Assembly: GCF_000349325.1 (NCBI RefSeq)
Contig: NC_020504.1
Location: forward strand, 4,560,053-4,624,052
DNA length: 64,000 nt
Direction: 5' to 3'
From: Streptomyces davaonensis JCM 4913
GTDB lineage: Bacteria; Actinomycetota; Actinomycetes; Streptomycetales; Streptomycetaceae
The position numbers and the translations under genes were made by a program. Positions 46,736-55,695 of this stretch are shown here, one piece after another (positions within the stretch are counted from its first letter, which is position 1; each line of letters opens with the position of its first letter). Under the pieces are notes generated by a model. It worked only from the letters and a program-made list of their open reading frames with translations, was not told the origin of the DNA and searched no databases.

Positions 46736-49141
46736 CTACGAAACCACCGCCGGATCGGGCGACTTGGCCGTCCGCTCGGCGTTGCCCTCGTCACCCATCG
46801 CGATCCCGCGCCGCTTGGAGATGTACACGGCGCAGGCGATCACCAGGAACGCCAGCACCGCGATCAGCACGCGGGCACCGATGTTCTTGTCGTCGCCGTA
46901 CGAGAAATCGATCACCGCGGGCGCGATCAGCAGTGCCACCAGGTTCATGACCTTCAGCAGCGGGTTGATCGCGGGACCGGCGGTGTCCTTGAAGGGGTCG
47001 CCGACGGTGTCGCCGATCACCGTGGCGGAGTGGGCCTCGCTGCCCTTGCCGCCGTGGTGGCCGTCCTCGACGAGTTTCTTGGCGTTGTCCCAGGCGCCAC
47101 CGGAGTTGGCGAGGAACACCGCCATCAGCGTGCCCGCGCCGATCGAGCCGGCCAGGAAGGAGCCGAGGGCGCCCACGCCGAGCGTGAACCCGATGAAGAT
47201 CGGCGCCATCACCGCGAGCAGACCGGGGGTCGCCAGTTCCCTGAGCGCGTCCCTCGTACAGATGTCGACGACCTTGCCGTACTCCGGCGTCTCGCTGTAG
47301 TCCATGATCCCGGGCTTCTCGCGGAACTGCCGCCGCACCTCGTAGACCACCGAACCGGCCGACCGCGACACGGCGTTGATGGCGAGTCCGGAGAAGAGGA
47401 AGACGACCGCCGCGCCGGCGATCAGGCCGACGAGGTTGTTGGGCTGCGAGATGTCCATCATCAGGCTCAGCGGGGCGTCGTCGCCCGACAGCTTCTCGCC
47501 CACGTCCCGCGCGCCGGTGGTGATGGCGTCGCGGTACGAGCCGAAGAGCGCCGAGGCCGCGAGGACGGCCGTGGCGATGGCGATGCCCTTGGTGATGGCC
47601 TTGGTGGTGTTGCCGACCGCGTCCAGGTTGGTGAGCACCTGGGCGCCCGCGCCCTCGACGTCGCCGGACATCTCGGCGATGCCCTGGGCGTTGTCGGAGA
47701 CCGGCCCGAACGTGTCCATCGCGACGATCACACCGACCGTGGTGAGCAGGCCGGTGCCGGCCAGCGCCACCGCGAACAGCGCCAGCATGATCGACGTACC
47801 GCCGAGCAGGAAGGCTCCGTAGACGCCGAGGCCGATCAACAGGGCGGTGTAGACAGCCGATTCCAGGCCGATGGAGATACCGGCGAGGACGACCGTGGCG
47901 GGTCCGGTGAGCGAGGACTTGCCGATGTCCTTGACCGGGCGCCGGTTGGTCTCGGTGAAATAGCCGGTCAGCTGCTGGATCACCGCGGCCAGCAGAATGC
48001 CGATCGCCACGGCGATGAGCGCCAGGATCCGCGGGTCGCCGCTCTTGCCCTGGATCGCGGCGTCGGTGATCCCGTCGAGGTCGGCGTAGGTCGACGGCAG
48101 GTAGACGAAGACCGCGATGGCCACCAGGACCAGCGAGATCACCGCGGAGATGAAGAAGCCGCGGTTGATCGCCGACATTCCGCTGCGGTCGCTGCGGCGC
48201 GGGGCCACGGCGAAGATGCCGATCATGGCCGTGATCACGCCGATCGCGGGCACCAGCAGCGGGAAGGCGAGTCCGGCGTCGCCGAAGGCCGCCTTGCCGA
48301 GGATGAGCGCGGCGACCAGCGTCACCGCGTACGACTCGAAGAGGTCGGCCGCCATGCCCGCGCAGTCGCCGACGTTGTCGCCCACGTTGTCGGCGATGGT
48401 CGCGGCATTGCGCGGGTCGTCCTCCGGAATGCCTTGCTCGACCTTGCCGACCAGGTCGGCGCCGACGTCGGCGGCCTTGGTGAAGATGCCGCCGCCGACC
48501 CTCATGAACATGGCGATGAGGGCGGCACCGAGGCCGAAGCCCTCCAGCACCTTCGGCGCGTCGGCCGCGTACACCAGCACCACACAGGAGGCGCCCAGCA
48601 GACCGAGCCCCACCGTGAACATGCCGACGACGCCGCCCGTGCGGAAAGCGATCTTCATGGCTTTGTGCGAGACGGCGGTGAGATCCTTTTCGGGCTCACC
48701 CTCCGCCGGGGTCGCTTCCCTGGCCGCGGCGGCGACGCGCACATTGCTGCGAACGGCGAGCCACATGCCGATATAGCCGGTGGCCGCCGAGAACGCGGCG
48801 CCGATCAAGAAGAACACCGATCGGCCGATGCGCTGATTCCAGTCGTCCGCGGGCAGCAGCATGAGCAGGAAGAACACGACCACGGCGAATACGCCGAGCG
48901 TGCGCAACTGCCGGGCCAGATAGGCGTTGGCGCCTTCCTGGACCGCCGCCGCGATCTTCTTCATGCTGTCGGTGCCCTCGCCGGCCGCGAGCACCTGGCG
49001 TACCAGTACGCCGGCGACCACCAGTGCCGCCAGGGCGACGACACCGATGACCATCACCAGGGCACGGTTGCCGTCGGTCAGAACTGCGGCTGCGAAGGTT
49101 GTGGGGTGATCCAACTGATGAGGGGTAGAAAGCCCCGCCAT
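46736..49141 (-). CDS. hppA: membrane-bound proton-translocating pyrophosphatase
   Basis: An 801-residue protein with about 16 transmembrane helices. The substrate-binding loops are DVGADLVGKVEQGIPEDDPR near 223 with DNVGDNVGDCAGMAADLFES, and the C-terminal DNAKKLVEDG / GDTVGDPFKDTAGPAINPLL. It hydrolyses pyrophosphate and pumps protons. In the family, Lys in GNTTKAITKG (near 512), rather than Ala, marks potassium-independent enzymes, so I expect potassium independence. It is the housekeeping gene next to bldG in Streptomyces. Confidence 0.96.
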   Translation of the reverse strand: MAGLSTPHQLDHPTTFAAAVLTDGNRALVMVIGVVALAALVVAGVLVRQVLAAGEGTDSMKKIAAAVQEGANAYLARQLRTLGVFAVVVFFLLMLLPADDWNQRIGRSVFFLIGAAFSAATGYIGMWLAVRSNVRVAAAAREATPAEGEPEKDLTAVSHKAMKIAFRTGGVVGMFTVGLGLLGASCVVLVYAADAPKVLEGFGLGAALIAMFMRVGGGIFTKAADVGADLVGKVEQGIPEDDPRNAATIADNVGDNVGDCAGMAADLFESYAVTLVAALILGKAAFGDAGLAFPLLVPAIGVITAMIGIFAVAPRRSDRSGMSAINRGFFISAVISLVLVAIAVFVYLPSTYADLDGITDAAIQGKSGDPRILALIAVAIGILLAAVIQQLTGYFTETNRRPVKDIGKSSLTGPATVVLAGISIGLESAVYTALLIGLGVYGAFLLGGTSIMLALFAVALAGTGLLTTVGVIVAMDTFGPVSDNAQGIAEMSGDVEGAGAQVLTNLDAVGNTTKAITKGIAIATAVLAASALFGSYRDAITTGARDVGEKLSGDDAPLSLMMDISQPNNLVGLIAGAAVVFLFSGLAINAVSRSAGSVVYEVRRQFREKPGIMDYSETPEYGKVVDICTRDALRELATPGLLAVMAPIFIGFTLGVGALGSFLAGSIGAGTLMAVFLANSGGAWDNAKKLVEDGHHGGKGSEAHSATVIGDTVGDPFKDTAGPAINPLLKVMNLVALLIAPAVIDFSYGDDKNIGARVLIAVLAFLVIACAVYISKRRGIAMGDEGNAERTAKSPDPAVVS

Positions 49142-49448
49142 TCGTCCTCCTTGACGCTTGGGCTGAGCTCAAGATGTGGACGGATTGTAGGTACCGGAAC
49201 CTGATCAAAACAGTGCGCGGTTAACGAAATTGGTCTTCACATGCTCTTCAGCAAATGATCGACCCCCGACCACGGAACCCGAAAGTGGTAATGCCTCAAA
49301 GGCATTGACGCCTGGATTGACCCCGGCAGGAACTTGATCGAATTATCGGGGGAATGATCGTGAAGGAATTCACGAAATGCCGAAGGGCCCTACCTGGGTA
49401 GGGCCCTTCGGGTGATCCAGTCTGAAAAACGGGGGTCAGGGAAGCGGG
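49142..49448. other. intergenic region upstream of hppA
   Basis: No gene is evident. It holds the hppA promoter region near 49150-49300, with AT-rich patches, and the strong hairpin at 49380-49411 that ends the upstream anti-sigma transcript. Confidence 0.6.
49380..49411 (-). terminator. strong hairpin terminator after the anti-sigma gene
   Basis: A perfect 15-bp stem (CCGAAGGGCCCTACC with GGTAGGGCCCTTCGG) with a two-base centre, 38 bases after the anti-sigma stop. Separates the bldG operon from hppA. Confidence 0.9.
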
Positions 49449-49886
49449 TCAGGGAAGCTCGGCCTCGGCCGGAGTCGTCGGCCAGGTCATCCGGATCAGG
49501 CCGCCGTGCTCGCCTGCGGTGACCTCTACGTCGTCGACGAGGCCGCTGATGACCGCGAGGCCCATCTCGTCCTCCTCGGCCTCCGCGTCGGCGTCCTCGC
49601 CCGCGGCGCCCGGCGCCCGGTCACCCGGAGCGGAGCGCGGCGCCTCGTCGCCGACCTCGATGGAGAACTGCTTCTCCTCCTCGTGCAGCGCCACCCGCAC
49701 CGGTGCCGTGACCCCGCCCAGCTGATGCAGTCCGACGGCACGGGTGCACGCCTCGCCGACAGCGAGGCGCACCTCGTCCAGGACGGCCTCGTCCACTCCG
49801 GCCCTGCGTGCCACCGCCGCCGCGACCAGTCGTGCGGTCCTGACGTGCTCCGGCAGCGCGCTGAAGCGGAGTTCAACGGTGGCCAT
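49449..49886 (-). CDS. RsbW-like anti-sigma factor linked to BldG
   Basis: A 145-residue HATPase_c protein. The N-box is LDEVRLAVGEACTRAVGLHQ near 40-60, followed by an acidic linker (GEDADAEAEEDEMG) and GLAVISGLVDDVEV near 112-125. Encoded directly downstream of bldG in Streptomyces, it is a partner whose kinase/anti-sigma activity is released or blocked by the phosphorylation state of BldG. The glycine-rich ATP lid is partly replaced by the acidic insert. ATG at 49886 has GAGGGGGA upstream. A hairpin terminator follows. Confidence 0.9.
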   Translation of the reverse strand: MATVELRFSALPEHVRTARLVAAAVARRAGVDEAVLDEVRLAVGEACTRAVGLHQLGGVTAPVRVALHEEEKQFSIEVGDEAPRSAPGDRAPGAAGEDADAEAEEDEMGLAVISGLVDDVEVTAGEHGGLIRMTWPTTPAEAELP

Positions 49887-49999
49887 GCATCCCCCTCGCA
49901 ACTACGGGCGTGCTGTCCGGAGGGCCGGGCCGCCGAGCACCCGGTCCCCCTTCTTGAACTACTTCCGTCCCGGGGCCGAGACCGCCCCGGAGGCGGTCG

Positions 50000-50341
50000 T
50001 CAGTCGGTGGCCGCCACCGCTTCCTCGACCGAGGTGTGGATCGGGAACACCTTGGTGAGGCCGGTGATGCGGAAGATCTTCAGAATGCGCTCCTGGTTGC
50101 AGACCAGGCGCAGCGAGCCCTCATGGGCGCGCACTCGCTTCAGGCCGCCGACCAGCACGCCGAGCCCGGTGGAGTCGAGGAAGTCGACACCCTCCATGTC
50201 GACGACGAGATGGAAACTCCCGTCGTTCACCAGCTCGACCAGCTGCTCGCGCAGCTTGGGCGCGGTATATACGTCGATTTCGCCACCGACCTCGACGACC
50301 GTACGATCGCCGACGGTACGGGTCGACAGGGACAGGTCCAC
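50000..50341 (-). CDS. bldG: anti-anti-sigma factor BldG
   Basis: A 113-residue STAS-domain protein of the SpoIIAA family. The phosphorylation site is Ser57 in [16 protein letters not shown]. It begins [20 protein letters not shown] and matches Streptomyces BldG in length and context (anti-sigma gene then hppA downstream). Unphosphorylated BldG binds anti-sigma factors and controls aerial mycelium formation and antibiotic production. Confidence 0.97.
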
Positions 50342-50423
50342 GGATCCTCCAGCACCTTGCTATCGAGCGGTCGCCCCACGGGACACCTCGGCTTGAAGCC
50401 CCCAGGACGGTTCGCCAGCCGCG

Positions 50424-52925
50424 ATGGCATTCAATCACTTACCGGCAGGCGTGCACGACGCCTTGGTCCCATTGTCCGTCACGCCAGTGACACACTCGGT
50501 GCCGATGGCCAAGAATCACCGATCCGATCGATCCCTGACGGGCCCCGTTTCCCGGGTGGACCCGGGCACGGTGCTGGGCCGGCTCGCCTCCGGGCCGAAC
50601 CGGGCTTCGCGCATCACTCATACGGAGCATGTGCCCCCGCGTGAGGGCCGTCATGCCGTCTGGCCTGACCGGATCCGATCGGAAGTCGTCGCGGCCGTGC
50701 AGAACGCCGGCGTCGAGCACCCCTGGGCCCACCAGGCACTGGCCGCCGAGCACGCCCTGGACGGCGAGTCGGTGGTCGTCGCCACCGGCACCGCCTCGGG
50801 CAAGTCGCTGGCCTATCTGATGCCCGTGCTGTCCGCCCTGCTGGACGGTTCCGAGGCCCCGAACGGCCGCGGCGCCACCGCGCTCTACCTGGCCCCGACC
50901 AAGGCGCTCGCGGCAGATCAGTGCCGATCGGTGAAGGAACTTTCACAACCGCTGGGTCATTCTGTCCGGTCGGCCGTGTACGACGGCGACACGCCGTTCG
51001 AGGAACGCGAGTGGATCCGCCAGTACGCCAACTACGTCCTCACCAACCCGGACATGCTGCACCGCGGCATCCTGCCCTCCCACCCCCGCTGGTCCTCCTT
51101 CCTGAAGGCGCTGAAATACGTCGTCATCGACGAGTGCCACACCTACCGCGGCGTCTTCGGCTCGCACGTCGCCCAGGTGCTGCGCCGACTGCGCCGACTG
51201 TGCGCCCGCTACGGCGCCTCCCCCGTCTTCCTGCTGGCCTCCGCGACCGCGGCGGAGCCCTCGGTGGCCGCCCGGCGCCTGACCGGCCTGCCGGTCGTCG
51301 AGGTGGCCGACGACGCCTCACCCCGCGGTGAACTGGTGTTCGCCCTCTGGGAGCCCCCGCTCACCGAGCTGCACGGCGAGAAGGGCGCCCCCGTCCGCCG
51401 TACCGCCACCGCCGAGACGGCCGATCTGCTGACCGACCTCGCCGTGCAGGGCGTGCGCTCGGTCGCCTTCGTCCGCTCACGGCGCGGCGCGGAGCTGATC
51501 TCGGTGATCGCCCAGGAGCGGCTCGCCGAGGTCGACCGCTCGCTCGCCCGGCGCGTGGCCGCCTATCGCGGCGGCTACCTCCCCGAGGAGCGCCGCGCCC
51601 TCGAACAGGCCCTGCACTCCGGCGAACTCCTCGGCCTCGCCGCCACCACCGCCCTCGAACTCGGCATCGACGTCTCGGGGTTGGATGCCGTGGTGATCTC
51701 CGGCTACCCGGGCACACGCGCGTCCCTGTGGCAGCAGGCGGGCCGCGCCGGACGCTCCGGGCAGGGCGCACTCGCCGTCCTGGTCGCCCGCGACGACCCC
51801 CTGGACACCTTCCTCGTCCACCACCCCGAGGCGCTGTTCGACCAGCCCGTGGAATCCACGGTCCTCGACCCGAACAACCCCTACGTCCTCGCCCCGCACC
51901 TGTGCGCGGCGGCGGAGGAACTACCCCTGACCGACGAGGACTTGCCGCTCTTCGGCCCCGCCTGCGAGGAACTCCTCCCCCAGCTGGAGGCCGCGAAGCT
52001 GCTGCGCCGCCGCACCAAGGCCTGGCACTGGACGCGCCGGGAACGGGCCGCCGACCTCACCGACATCCGCGGCGGGGGCGGACGACCGGTCCAGGTCGTG
52101 GAGTCCGGTACGGGCCGCCTGCTCGGCACGGTCGACGCGGGCGCCGCCCACACCACCGTGCACGAAGGCGCGGTCCACCTCCACCAGGGCCGCACCTATC
52201 TGGTGCGCTCCCTGGACCTGGAGGACTCGGTGGCCCTGGTCGAGGGGGCCTCGCCGTCGTATTCGACGGTGGCCCGGGACACCACCTCGATCTCCGTCCT
52301 GGAGACGGACGTCGAGGTTCCGTGGGGCGACGGACGCCTGTGCTACGGCTCCGTCGAGGTCACCAACCAAGTGGTCTCCTTCCTGCGCCGCCGGCTGATC
52401 ACCGGTGAAGTACTGGGCGAGACGAAACTCGACCTCCCTCCTCGTACGCTGCGCACCCGCGCCGTGTGGTGGACGGTCACCGAGGACCAACTCGACGCGG
52501 CACGGATCTCCCCGGAGATCCTCGGCGGCGCCCTGCACGCCGCCGAGCACGCCTCGATCGGCCTGCTGCCCCTCTTCGCCACCTGCGACCGCTGGGACAT
52601 CGGCGGCGTCTCGGTCCCCCTCCACCCCGACACCCTCCTCCCCACGGTCTTCGTCTACGACGGCCATCCCGGCGGCGCGGGCTTCGCGGAGCGCGCCTTC
52701 CACACCGCCCGCGCCTGGCTCACCGCCACCCGCCAGGCCATCGCCTCCTGCGAATGCGACGCCGGCTGCCCGTCCTGCATCCAGTCCCCCAAGTGCGGCA
52801 ACGGCAACGACCCGTTGCACAAGAGGGGCGCGGTACGGCTGCTCACGGAGCTGTTGCGGGGGGCGCCGGAGAAGGGAGCGGAGGGGGAGCCGGAAGGCCG
52901 GCCGGAGGTCCCGCCCGTGCCCTGA
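50424..52925 (+). CDS. MrfA/YprA-type DEAH helicase with DUF1998 domain
   Basis: An 833-residue SF2 helicase. Walker A VVVATGTASGKSLAYLMPVL near 121-140, DEAH-type box YVVIDECHTYRG near 233-245, SAT motif LLASATAAEPSV near 270-280, motif VI QQAGRAGRSGQGALAVLVAR near 435. The C-terminal DUF1998 region has the metal-binding CECDAGCPSCIQSPKCGNGN near 775-800. Relatives (Bacillus MrfA) act in mitomycin-type DNA repair. The long N-terminus (residues 1-70) is weakly conserved, and an ATG at 50505 is possible. The 3' end overlaps the convergent Tad-like gene by 83 bases. Confidence 0.92.
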   Translation: MAFNHLPAGVHDALVPLSVTPVTHSVPMAKNHRSDRSLTGPVSRVDPGTVLGRLASGPNRASRITHTEHVPPREGRHAVWPDRIRSEVVAAVQNAGVEHPWAHQALAAEHALDGESVVVATGTASGKSLAYLMPVLSALLDGSEAPNGRGATALYLAPTKALAADQCRSVKELSQPLGHSVRSAVYDGDTPFEEREWIRQYANYVLTNPDMLHRGILPSHPRWSSFLKALKYVVIDECHTYRGVFGSHVAQVLRRLRRLCARYGASPVFLLASATAAEPSVAARRLTGLPVVEVADDASPRGELVFALWEPPLTELHGEKGAPVRRTATAETADLLTDLAVQGVRSVAFVRSRRGAELISVIAQERLAEVDRSLARRVAAYRGGYLPEERRALEQALHSGELLGLAATTALELGIDVSGLDAVVISGYPGTRASLWQQAGRAGRSGQGALAVLVARDDPLDTFLVHHPEALFDQPVESTVLDPNNPYVLAPHLCAAAEELPLTDEDLPLFGPACEELLPQLEAAKLLRRRTKAWHWTRRERAADLTDIRGGGGRPVQVVESGTGRLLGTVDAGAAHTTVHEGAVHLHQGRTYLVRSLDLEDSVALVEGASPSYSTVARDTTSISVLETDVEVPWGDGRLCYGSVEVTNQVVSFLRRRLITGEVLGETKLDLPPRTLRTRAVWWTVTEDQLDAARISPEILGGALHAAEHASIGLLPLFATCDRWDIGGVSVPLHPDTLLPTVFVYDGHPGGAGFAERAFHTARAWLTATRQAIASCECDAGCPSCIQSPKCGNGNDPLHKRGAVRLLTELLRGAPEKGAEGEPEGRPEVPPVP

Positions 52926-53268
52926 CCTCCGCGGCGAACGGCCCCTGTCCGGCCGCCGCGGTCACGTCCGACACATCGCCCACGAGAACGCACCGCACGA
53001 GCCGGGTGCCCTGCGCTCGAGCCACCCCCTCCGCCCGGGCGCAGGCCGCCTCGCCGCCCTGCGCCCAGTGGTCCGCCGCCGCGAGTGCCGCGAGATCGGC
53101 ACCGCCCGCCGCGCGATGCCGGGCGACCACGGCCTGCCCGAGGGCGAGCACGACTCCGAACACCACGCAGAGGACGGCCACGGCGGAGACGGTCCATACG
53201 GTGGCGGACCCTCGGTCGGAGGATCCGGAAGCGGCGAGGCGGCGGACGGCAGCGCAGCGGGGGCTCAT
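52843..53268 (-). CDS. TadE/G-like pilus-assembly protein (Rv3654c-type)
   Basis: A 141-residue protein. An N-terminal hydrophobic helix follows DRGSATVWTVSAVAVLCVVF, matching the short Flp-locus proteins with GSATVW starts, with ARHRAAGGADLAALAAADHW after it. It ends in a Pro/Ala-rich tail that overlaps the end of the convergent helicase gene. ATG at 53268 overlaps the TadE stop (ATGA). Last gene of the Tad operon. Confidence 0.85.
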   Translation of the reverse strand: MSPRCAAVRRLAASGSSDRGSATVWTVSAVAVLCVVFGVVLALGQAVVARHRAAGGADLAALAAADHWAQGGEAACARAEGVARAQGTRLVRCVLVGDVSDVTAAAGQGPFAAEVRARAGPPAGLPAPPPLPSPAPPATAP

Positions 53269-53669
53269 GGGCTCACCCCCGCCGTCGCCTGCGAAGGTGC
53301 CGTGTCCTGCTCCGCCGCAGCCACGGCCTCCTCCCGCACCTCGAACGGCAACCCCCGCAGCGCCGGGGGCTTGGCCACGACCAGCACCCTGACCTGGTCC
53401 CCCGCCCGGCTGACGGTGACCTTCGCGCCGGACGGGGCGGCCTCCCGGGTGACCGCGACGACCTGGTCGGCCGGGTCCTGGCGAGCCGCGGCGCGGGCGC
53501 CCGTGCGGGCCGCGTCCACGCACTGGATCTGGGCGGCGACCACCAACAGCCCCCACACCAGCGCCATCGCGAACATGACCAGCACGGGCAGCACCACGGC
53601 CGACTCCGCCGTCACGAACCCCCGGTCGCCCCCGCGCCGTACGCATCGGCGCCGCTCACATCCGCGCAT
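53265..53669 (-). CDS. TadE-like pseudopilin
   Basis: A 134-residue protein with a TadE-like N-terminus: RGFVTAESAVVLPVLVMFAM (Glu at +5 of the mature segment), then QIQCVDAARTGARAAARQD. Such proteins are minor pseudopilins of Flp/Tad pili anchored in the membrane. Start and end overlap its neighbours. Confidence 0.88.
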   Translation of the reverse strand: MRGCERRRCVRRGGDRGFVTAESAVVLPVLVMFAMALVWGLLVVAAQIQCVDAARTGARAAARQDPADQVVAVTREAAPSGAKVTVSRAGDQVRVLVVAKPPALRGLPFEVREEAVAAAEQDTAPSQATAGVSP

Positions 53670-53886
53670 CGAGGGCCCGCTTCACGATGGCCTGCAACTC
53701 CGCGCTGACCTGCCCACTGGTGACCACCTTGTAGAGCACCACGGCGAACGCCACCGCCGCGATGATCCCCATCGCGTACTCGGAGGTCACCATCCCCGAG
53801 TCCCGCCGCGCGACGAGGGCCCGCATACGCGCCCGCACCGCCCGCACTGCCTTCCGTACCGCCTTGTTCCGCACTGCCTTGCTCAT
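53656..53886 (-). CDS. DUF4244 Flp-type pilin
   Basis: A 76-residue protein: basic N-terminus with RRDSGMVTSEYAMGIIAAVA, a Flp-like hydrophobic helix with the conserved Glu, then VVTSGQVSAELQAIVKRALD. It is the probable major subunit of the Tad fibre. A basic leader of about 30 residues would be cut before MVTSEY. It overlaps the TadE gene by 14 bases. Confidence 0.88.
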   Translation of the reverse strand: MSKAVRNKAVRKAVRAVRARMRALVARRDSGMVTSEYAMGIIAAVAFAVVLYKVVTSGQVSAELQAIVKRALDARM

Positions 53887-53973
53887 GGCAACCCCCGTAA
53901 GGATCAGTTCCGTTGACTACGAATGACCACGAATGACTACACATCACTACAAGTCGCCGATATCGCACCCACG

Positions 53974-54759
53974 TCATCCACCACCCCCTCCGCCCAGCAC
54001 CCCGTCCGCCAGCCCGATCACCACCGGCAGCACGCCCACCGCGATGAACGCGGGCAGGAAGCACAGCCCCACCGGCACGGTGACCAGTACCGCCGCCCGG
54101 CGCGCCCGAGCCGTCGCGGCCCGCGCCCACGCGGCCCGGGCGTCCGCCGCGAGCCGTGCCACCGGTCCGGCCGCCGGAAGCCCGGACACATCGGCCCGCT
54201 CCAGCAACCGCGCCAGGTCCCCGGCACCGGGCAGCGCCGCCAACTTCCGCCAGGCCTCCCCGGGTTCACCACCCAGCCGCACCTCGGCCGCGCCCCGCGT
54301 CAGCCCGTCCCCCACCGGTCCGCCGAGCGCCTCACCCACGGCCTGCGCCGCGATCACGGGCCCGGCACCGGCGGCGATACAGGCCGCCAACAGATCGGCG
54401 GCGAGCGGAAGTTGCCGGGCCGCCTCAGCGGCGTCGTACTCCACGCCCACGGCAGCCACCCGCCGCCCACGCCACCGGTGCAGGGCGACGGCACCGACCA
54501 GCCCGACCACCACCCCGGCGACCCCACCGACCAGCACCCACCCGGCACACCCCACCGCCACCACAGGCACCCACCGCCGCGCCAAACCCGGTACGTCGAA
54601 CCTCCGCGCGGCCGGTGCCTCTACCGCGACCAGCAGCTCGGCGAGCCGCCGCCGCGCCCTTCGCTCACACCGCACGGCCCCCACCCACCGCACCAGCCAC
54701 CCCAGCCCCAGCGCGATCCCCACAACAACCCCCAGCCTGTGGACAACTTCCGTACTCAC
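53974..54759 (-). CDS. TadC-like type II secretion system F protein
   Basis: A 261-residue membrane protein of the GSPII_F/TadC family with helices near 30-50, 65-95 and 230-255. PLAADLLAACIAAGAGPVIA and GDLARLLERADVSGLPAAGP are family segments. It forms the inner-membrane platform for pilin extrusion with TadB. The first base lies 57 bases from the TadB stop. Confidence 0.88.
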   Translation of the reverse strand: MSTEVVHRLGVVVGIALGLGWLVRWVGAVRCERRARRRLAELLVAVEAPAARRFDVPGLARRWVPVVAVGCAGWVLVGGVAGVVVGLVGAVALHRWRGRRVAAVGVEYDAAEAARQLPLAADLLAACIAAGAGPVIAAQAVGEALGGPVGDGLTRGAAEVRLGGEPGEAWRKLAALPGAGDLARLLERADVSGLPAAGPVARLAADARAAWARAATARARRAAVLVTVPVGLCFLPAFIAVGVLPVVIGLADGVLGGGGGG

Positions 54760-54816
54760 AGCGCCTCCTCCTTCCGACTCGCCGACTCACAACCCGGTCC
54801 ACCCGACTCGCCCCGC

Positions 54817-55695
54817 TCACACCGCCTCCGCCCCGCGCACGATCCGCAGCGCCCACCACACGCCCAGCCCCTCCAGCACCCCGCCGGCGAACAGGCATCC
54901 GAGCCCGGCACCGCTGTGCAGCAGCACCCGCAGGGGATCGGCGCCCATGACCGCGCCCAGGAGCAGTCCCAGCACCGGTAGCCCGGCGAGCATCAGCGCC
55001 GTGGACCTGGCGCCCGCCAACTGCGCCCGCAGGTCTTCCCGTTGGTCCCGCTCCGCCCGTAGTGCCGCTTCGAGCCGGTCCAGTCCGGCCGCGAGTCCCG
55101 CGCCCTGGTCCACGGCCACCCGCCAGCACGCCGCCAGCCCCAGCAGCCCCTCGGCACCCGGTTGTCGCGCCGCCGCCGCGAGGGCGCCGGGGACATCGCC
55201 GCCGAACCGCGCGGCAGCCAGCACCGTCGCCTGCGCCTCACCAAGTCCGCCGGTGTACCGCGCGGCCCGCAGCAACGCCTCCCCCGGCTGCCGTCCCGCG
55301 CGCACCTCACCGGCGAGCGCCGCGCACAGCGCGATCACCGCGTCGCCCCGCCGCTCCCGAGCCCGCCGCGCCTGACCGGCCACCCGAACCCGTCGCAGCA
55401 ACGGCACCCCGGCCGCCCCGGCGACGAGCGGCAGCACCGAGCCCCCGAGCACCGCCAGCACAACCCCGACGGCCACCGCCCACCACTCGGCCCGCAACCG
55501 CCCCCGGATCCGCCGCACTTCACCGACCGCGCTCTCGCGCCAGCCGGGCGGCCCAGCCCCCATCACCCCACCCCCGGCGAGTAGCAACCGCGCCCGCCGC
55601 GCCCCGACATTCCGCCCGTTCATCAGCCACAGAACAGCCGCCCCGGCACAGAGAACCGCCCCGGCCGAAGCCCCACCCATCCCCGTCTCACCCAT
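54817..55695 (-). CDS. TadB-like type II secretion system F protein
   Basis: A 292-residue GSPII_F-family platform protein: ALCAALAGEVRAGRQPGEAL near 118, ERDQREDLRAQLAGARSTAL near 215 and MLAGLPVLGLLLGAVMGADP. ATG at 55695 overlaps the CpaF stop by eight bases. Confidence 0.88.
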   Translation of the reverse strand: MGETGMGGASAGAVLCAGAAVLWLMNGRNVGARRARLLLAGGGVMGAGPPGWRESAVGEVRRIRGRLRAEWWAVAVGVVLAVLGGSVLPLVAGAAGVPLLRRVRVAGQARRARERRGDAVIALCAALAGEVRAGRQPGEALLRAARYTGGLGEAQATVLAAARFGGDVPGALAAAARQPGAEGLLGLAACWRVAVDQGAGLAAGLDRLEAALRAERDQREDLRAQLAGARSTALMLAGLPVLGLLLGAVMGADPLRVLLHSGAGLGCLFAGGVLEGLGVWWALRIVRGAEAV

